Source of the DNA: Podarcis raffonei
Taxonomy: Eukaryota; Chordata; Lepidosauria; Squamata; Lacertidae
Direction of reading: 5' to 3'
NCBI RefSeq assembly: GCF_027172205.1
Contig: NC_070614.1
Location: forward strand, 816,001-880,000
DNA length: 64,000 bases
Below the pieces are notes generated by a model. It searched no databases and was not told the DNA's origin. It saw only the letters and a program-made list of their open reading frames with translations. Both the position numbers and the translations under genes were made by a program. Below, piece after piece: positions 62,201 to 64,000 of the stretch; the stretch's first letter is position 1; every line of letters starts with the position of its first letter.

Positions 62201-62286
62201 GTAGCATGTTGGACGCCTTCCGACCTGAGGGGCTCATCTTCCAGCGTCATAACTTTTATATGCCATAACTTTTATACGTCATAACT
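59242..62286 (-). mobile_element. Full-length BovB (RTE) LINE with 12-bp target duplication
   Basis: It is 3045 bp, from the 5' end (AGTTATGACGTATAAAAG, reverse strand) to the CGACTAAACGACTAAACAACA tail. An identical 12-bp sequence TTTAAAGCACAT flanks it at 59230-59241 and 62287-62298. The 5' UTR is only about 36 nt. It is the best preserved of three BovB insertions here (others 15027-17480, 23391-23592), and the perfect duplication and open frame suggest a recent insertion. Confidence 0.93.
59365..62250 (-). CDS. BovB endonuclease / reverse transcriptase ORF, 961 codons
   Basis: This is the single polyprotein for target-primed reverse transcription. The N-terminal AP endonuclease has IGTWNVRTMNLGKLE (residues ~62-76), ILGISELKWTGMG, RNGVALMVNKRVAKA, LLIIGDWNAKVGNQ and the active-site DCGSDHQLLIAKF. 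The RT has VYIPIPKKGSAKECSNYRT, QAGFRRGRGTRDQIANMRW, CFIDYAKAFDCVDHSKLW, GVRQGCILSPCLFNLYAEYI and the catalytic NLRYADDTTLMAES. The C-terminal region has SESWTIKKADRRRIDAFELW. Compared with the copies at 15027-17480 and 23391-23592, an extra base near 59395 shifts the last ~50 codons, replacing the TRWLDSVLEATSMSL end with LEDEMVG. Otherwise it is uninterrupted. Confidence 0.92.
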   Translation of the reverse strand: MTLEDEPLRSEGVQHATGEERRASTSRSRADEAAGPKPKGRSVADMPGSERKVQCCKEKYCIGTWNVRTMNLGKLEVVKNEMARINIDILGISELKWTGMGEFSSDDHHIYYCGQETRKRNGVALMVNKRVAKAVLGCNLKNDRMISIRIQGRPFNITVIQVYAPTTGAEETERDQFYEDLQDLIEVTPKKDVLLIIGDWNAKVGNQEIKGTTGKFGLGDQNEAGQRLIEFCQENKLVITNTLFQQHKRRLYTWTSPDGQYRNQIDYILCSQRWRSSIQSAKTRPGADCGSDHQLLIAKFKLKLKKVGKTTGPVRYNLSQIPYEYTVEVTNRFKDLDLVDRVPEELWMEARNIVQEAATKTIPMKRKCKKAKWLSNEALQIAEERRQAKCEGDSERYRKLNADFQRIARRDKKAFLNEQCKQIEENNRIGRTRDLFKKIGDMKGTFRTKITIIKDKSGKDLTEAEDIKKRWQEYTEELYQKELDVSYTPGSVVADLEPDILESEAKWALESTANNKASGSDGIPAELFKILKDDAVKVLHSICQQIWKTQQWPEDWRRSVYIPIPKKGSAKECSNYRTIAVISHASKVMLKILQGRLKQYVDRELPEVQAGFRRGRGTRDQIANMRWIMEKAREFQKDIYFCFIDYAKAFDCVDHSKLWQVLKEMGVPDHLICLLRNLYVGQEATVRTGYGTTDWFKIGKGVRQGCILSPCLFNLYAEYIMRKAGLDESQAGIKIAGRNINNLRYADDTTLMAESEEELKNLLMRVKEESAKYGLRLNIKKTKIMATGPITSWQIEGEEMEAVRDFTFLGSMITADGDSSHEIKRRLLLGRRAMTGLDSILRSRDVTLPTKVRIVKAMVFPVVMYGSESWTIKKADRRRIDAFELWCWRRLLRVPWTARRSNASILNEISPECSLEGQIVKLRLQYFGHLMRREDSLEKTLMLGKMEGTRRRGRLEDEMVG

Positions 62287-62298
62287 TTTAAAGCACAT

Positions 62299-63355
62299 AC
62301 AAATTCATAATTAGGTGAAATGAGCCTTGATCATTTTTTCCTGCAAATAAAGGGCAGAAATATTGATCTGCTAATGGTAAGGCTAAAATGACTGAGAATA
62401 TTAAAAATCTTATGAACCGTGACTGTCTGGCCATTTTCACTCAAACACAAGAGGGCGGTCGATTGTTCTGCTAATGATGGGGGGGTGATGACACAAAATA
62501 ATAACAACCCACATTTGTGAAACATTTTTGAAAAGCGATCTGTACCCCTAACTCCTGTAGTTAAAGAAGGCATGTAGCTCCCAATTTTCATTACCTGGGG
62601 TGCAGACATGTCTGTTTAATGCAGGAAACATCATCAATTAGTCCTGAGACTTGATTAGGAATTTAATTTGACCAAACTTTTATTACTGGCTTTCGGTGGA
62701 AAAGTTGAGTTGTTGGGTTGTCTGAATGGTGAAATTCTGATCTGTTGAAAGTTTAAGATTTATAAGCCTGCTTCCTAAGCAGCAAGAAACAGGAAAGCAT
62801 ATGTATCAGAAATGTCTTAGGACATCAAACTGGGAAAATGGATTTTAAACTGACTGAACAAGTTTTCGGCCCTTGGGAATTTGGTCTCTTACATCTACCC
62901 CTTCCTTGAATCCCTAGTATGCAAAGCCAATCATGGCTTTATTCCAATGGTAATTCAGTCAGGAGATGTAACACTTTAAATGGTATAATAGATTGCTGAA
63001 TCATGAACCCTGTGCATGTACAGAGGCTATGTTAGTTGAAAACAAAAGAAAAAGGAGGTTTAAACCAAGAGGTGACAAAGCTATGCCCTGCACATGGAAC
63101 TTTATTCAAATTTCTTTAGGTAAAATTGGGAGCCATTGAGGAAACTGCAGTGAGAACTACCCCTTTGTGGGCTTTGTGTAAAAATGTAAGTTGCCCTAAA
63201 TCTTTGCCCCAGGGGCTACTTACGAAGAAACAATAGTTAAGTACAGAACCATTAACAGCTATCAACAATAGAAAAAAGGTTCCCAGATTTTAATCTAACC
63301 TGCAAATTTTCATATGTATTTCAACTATATGTAATAGCCTTTTTTTCTATTTTGG
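62299..63355. other. AT-rich stretch, nothing recognised
   Basis: No exon, tRNA-like or LINE/SINE signature was identified in this moderately AT-rich kilobase. Confidence 0.4.
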
Positions 63356-63356
63356 T

Positions 63357-63869
63357 ATGACCTTATTCTTAGCAATTCTATACCCATGGCCACACACATA
63401 TAATGATAATGATTACTCTAAGACCAAAATTATGGTCTTTGGGAAGCGTAGTCCCAGATCCAAATGGAAAATGGATCAGCAGAATCTGGAGCAAAGATGC
63501 TCCTTCAGATACCTGGGAGTTCTCTTCACTGAGATGCTGTCATGGAAGGGGCATGTTGAGGCTACGAAACTCAAAGCGCAGAAAGCTTGTGCGGCATTAA
63601 TGAAATTCTATTTTACGGTGGGTGGCCAGTTACTAGAACCTGTGTTGAAAATCATTGCCAGCGAAGTGGTTTCCCAGATGCTCTATGGAATAGCGATATG
63701 GGGCATGGACCCAAAGGCTAACAAAGCCTTAGAAATAGTGCAGAACAAATTCCTCAGGAAAGTGCTCTCGCTCCCCAACAGGATCCCAGTGAGATACAAG
63801 CCTCTCTTACTACACATTATGCACTTAATGAAAGGCTACTTTGCTTGCTCCATTTTCTCCAGACAGTAG
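63357..63869 (+). repeat. Non-LTR retrotransposon RT C-terminal fragment
   Basis: The open frame contains SKTKIMVFGKR, CSFRYLGVLFTEMLSWKGHV, LKAQKACAALMKFYFTVGG, SEVVSQMLYGIAIWGMDPKA and NKFLRKVLSLPNRIPVRYK. The pattern (thumb region with RYLGV, and QNKFLRK) is that of LINE reverse transcriptases in reptiles. It differs from the CR1, L2, L1 and BovB copies here, so the clade is left open. It is 5'-truncated. Confidence 0.65.
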
Positions 63870-63924
63870 GATAACTTCTACTGTGAGTTATCATGCACAG
63901 ATGCATGTGCAAGCGTTTTACACC

Positions 63925-64000
63925 ATGAATGAAAAAGCTACTCAGAGTGGCTGGGGCAACCTAGTCAGATGGGCAGCCTATAAATGATGATGATGATGTG
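63925..64000 (+). repeat. L2-like LINE 3' tail with (ATG)n
   Basis: CTCAGAGTGGCTGGGGCAAC and CAGATGGGCAGCCTATAAATG resemble the L2-type 3' end (GTGGCTGGGT..CAGATGGG..GGTAT), ending in an (ATG)n tail at the window edge. It may be the 3' end of the RT fragment just upstream. Confidence 0.6.

Noticed and set aside
1-64000. Possible LTR retrovirus or other virus-like element
   Set aside because: No LTR pairs, gag, protease, integrase or envelope-like sequence was recognised; all reverse transcriptase matches are non-LTR LINEs.

Overview
This is vertebrate nuclear DNA from a squamate reptile, most likely a lizard. It has short exons in long introns with GT/AG borders, two CpG islands, and a mixed repeat load: CR1, L2, L1 and RTE/BovB LINEs, Sauria-type and other tRNA-derived SINEs, and several small DNA-transposon families. 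BovB together with Sauria SINEs is the main taxonomic clue. No LTR retrovirus, CRISPR array or bacterial feature was recognised.

Three host genes are supported. (1) On the minus strand at the left are the first two coding exons of a small G protein signalling modulator gene, best matching SGSM1. Exon 1 (14495-14704) sits in a CpG island and exon 2 is at 1698-1773; the rest lies beyond the left edge. (2) On the plus strand, 25855-47028, is a complete 13-coding-exon SLC6 neurotransmitter transporter of 584 residues. It resembles the serotonin transporter (SLC6A4) but has a short N-terminus and a divergent C-tail, so it looks like an SLC6A4 paralog. All splice phases join without a break. (3) On the plus strand, 51585-53310, is a two-exon gene for a 76-residue single-pass membrane protein (signal peptide, one TM segment, basic tail) that I do not recognise.

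Layout: 1-14900, 5' part of the SGSM1 gene, whose roughly 12.7 kb first intron is largely repeats. 14921-19516, an L1 piece carrying a nested BovB and a small DNA transposon, about 220 bp upstream of the SGSM1 start codon. 19517-25560, intergenic. 25566-47028, the transporter gene; its exon 3 is squeezed between an L2 and a 1.4 kb TIR element made of hairpin tandem repeats. 47029-51100, intergenic with nested repeats. 51100-53600, the small membrane protein gene. 53975-64000, repeat-dominated: L1, an ORF1-only L1 derivative with an inverted 5' part, a Sauria SINE, a full-length BovB LINE (59242-62286) with a 12-bp target duplication, and a reverse-transcriptase fragment at the right edge.

SGSM1 and the transporter are divergently transcribed about 11 kb apart; nothing in the sequence shows that they work together. 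The most notable signals are the SLC6A4-like paralog with changed pocket residues, the hairpin-array transposon beside its exon 3, the near-intact BovB, the ORF1-only L1 derivative, the CR1 copy with a 20-bp flanking duplication, and SINE pieces abutting two splice acceptors.
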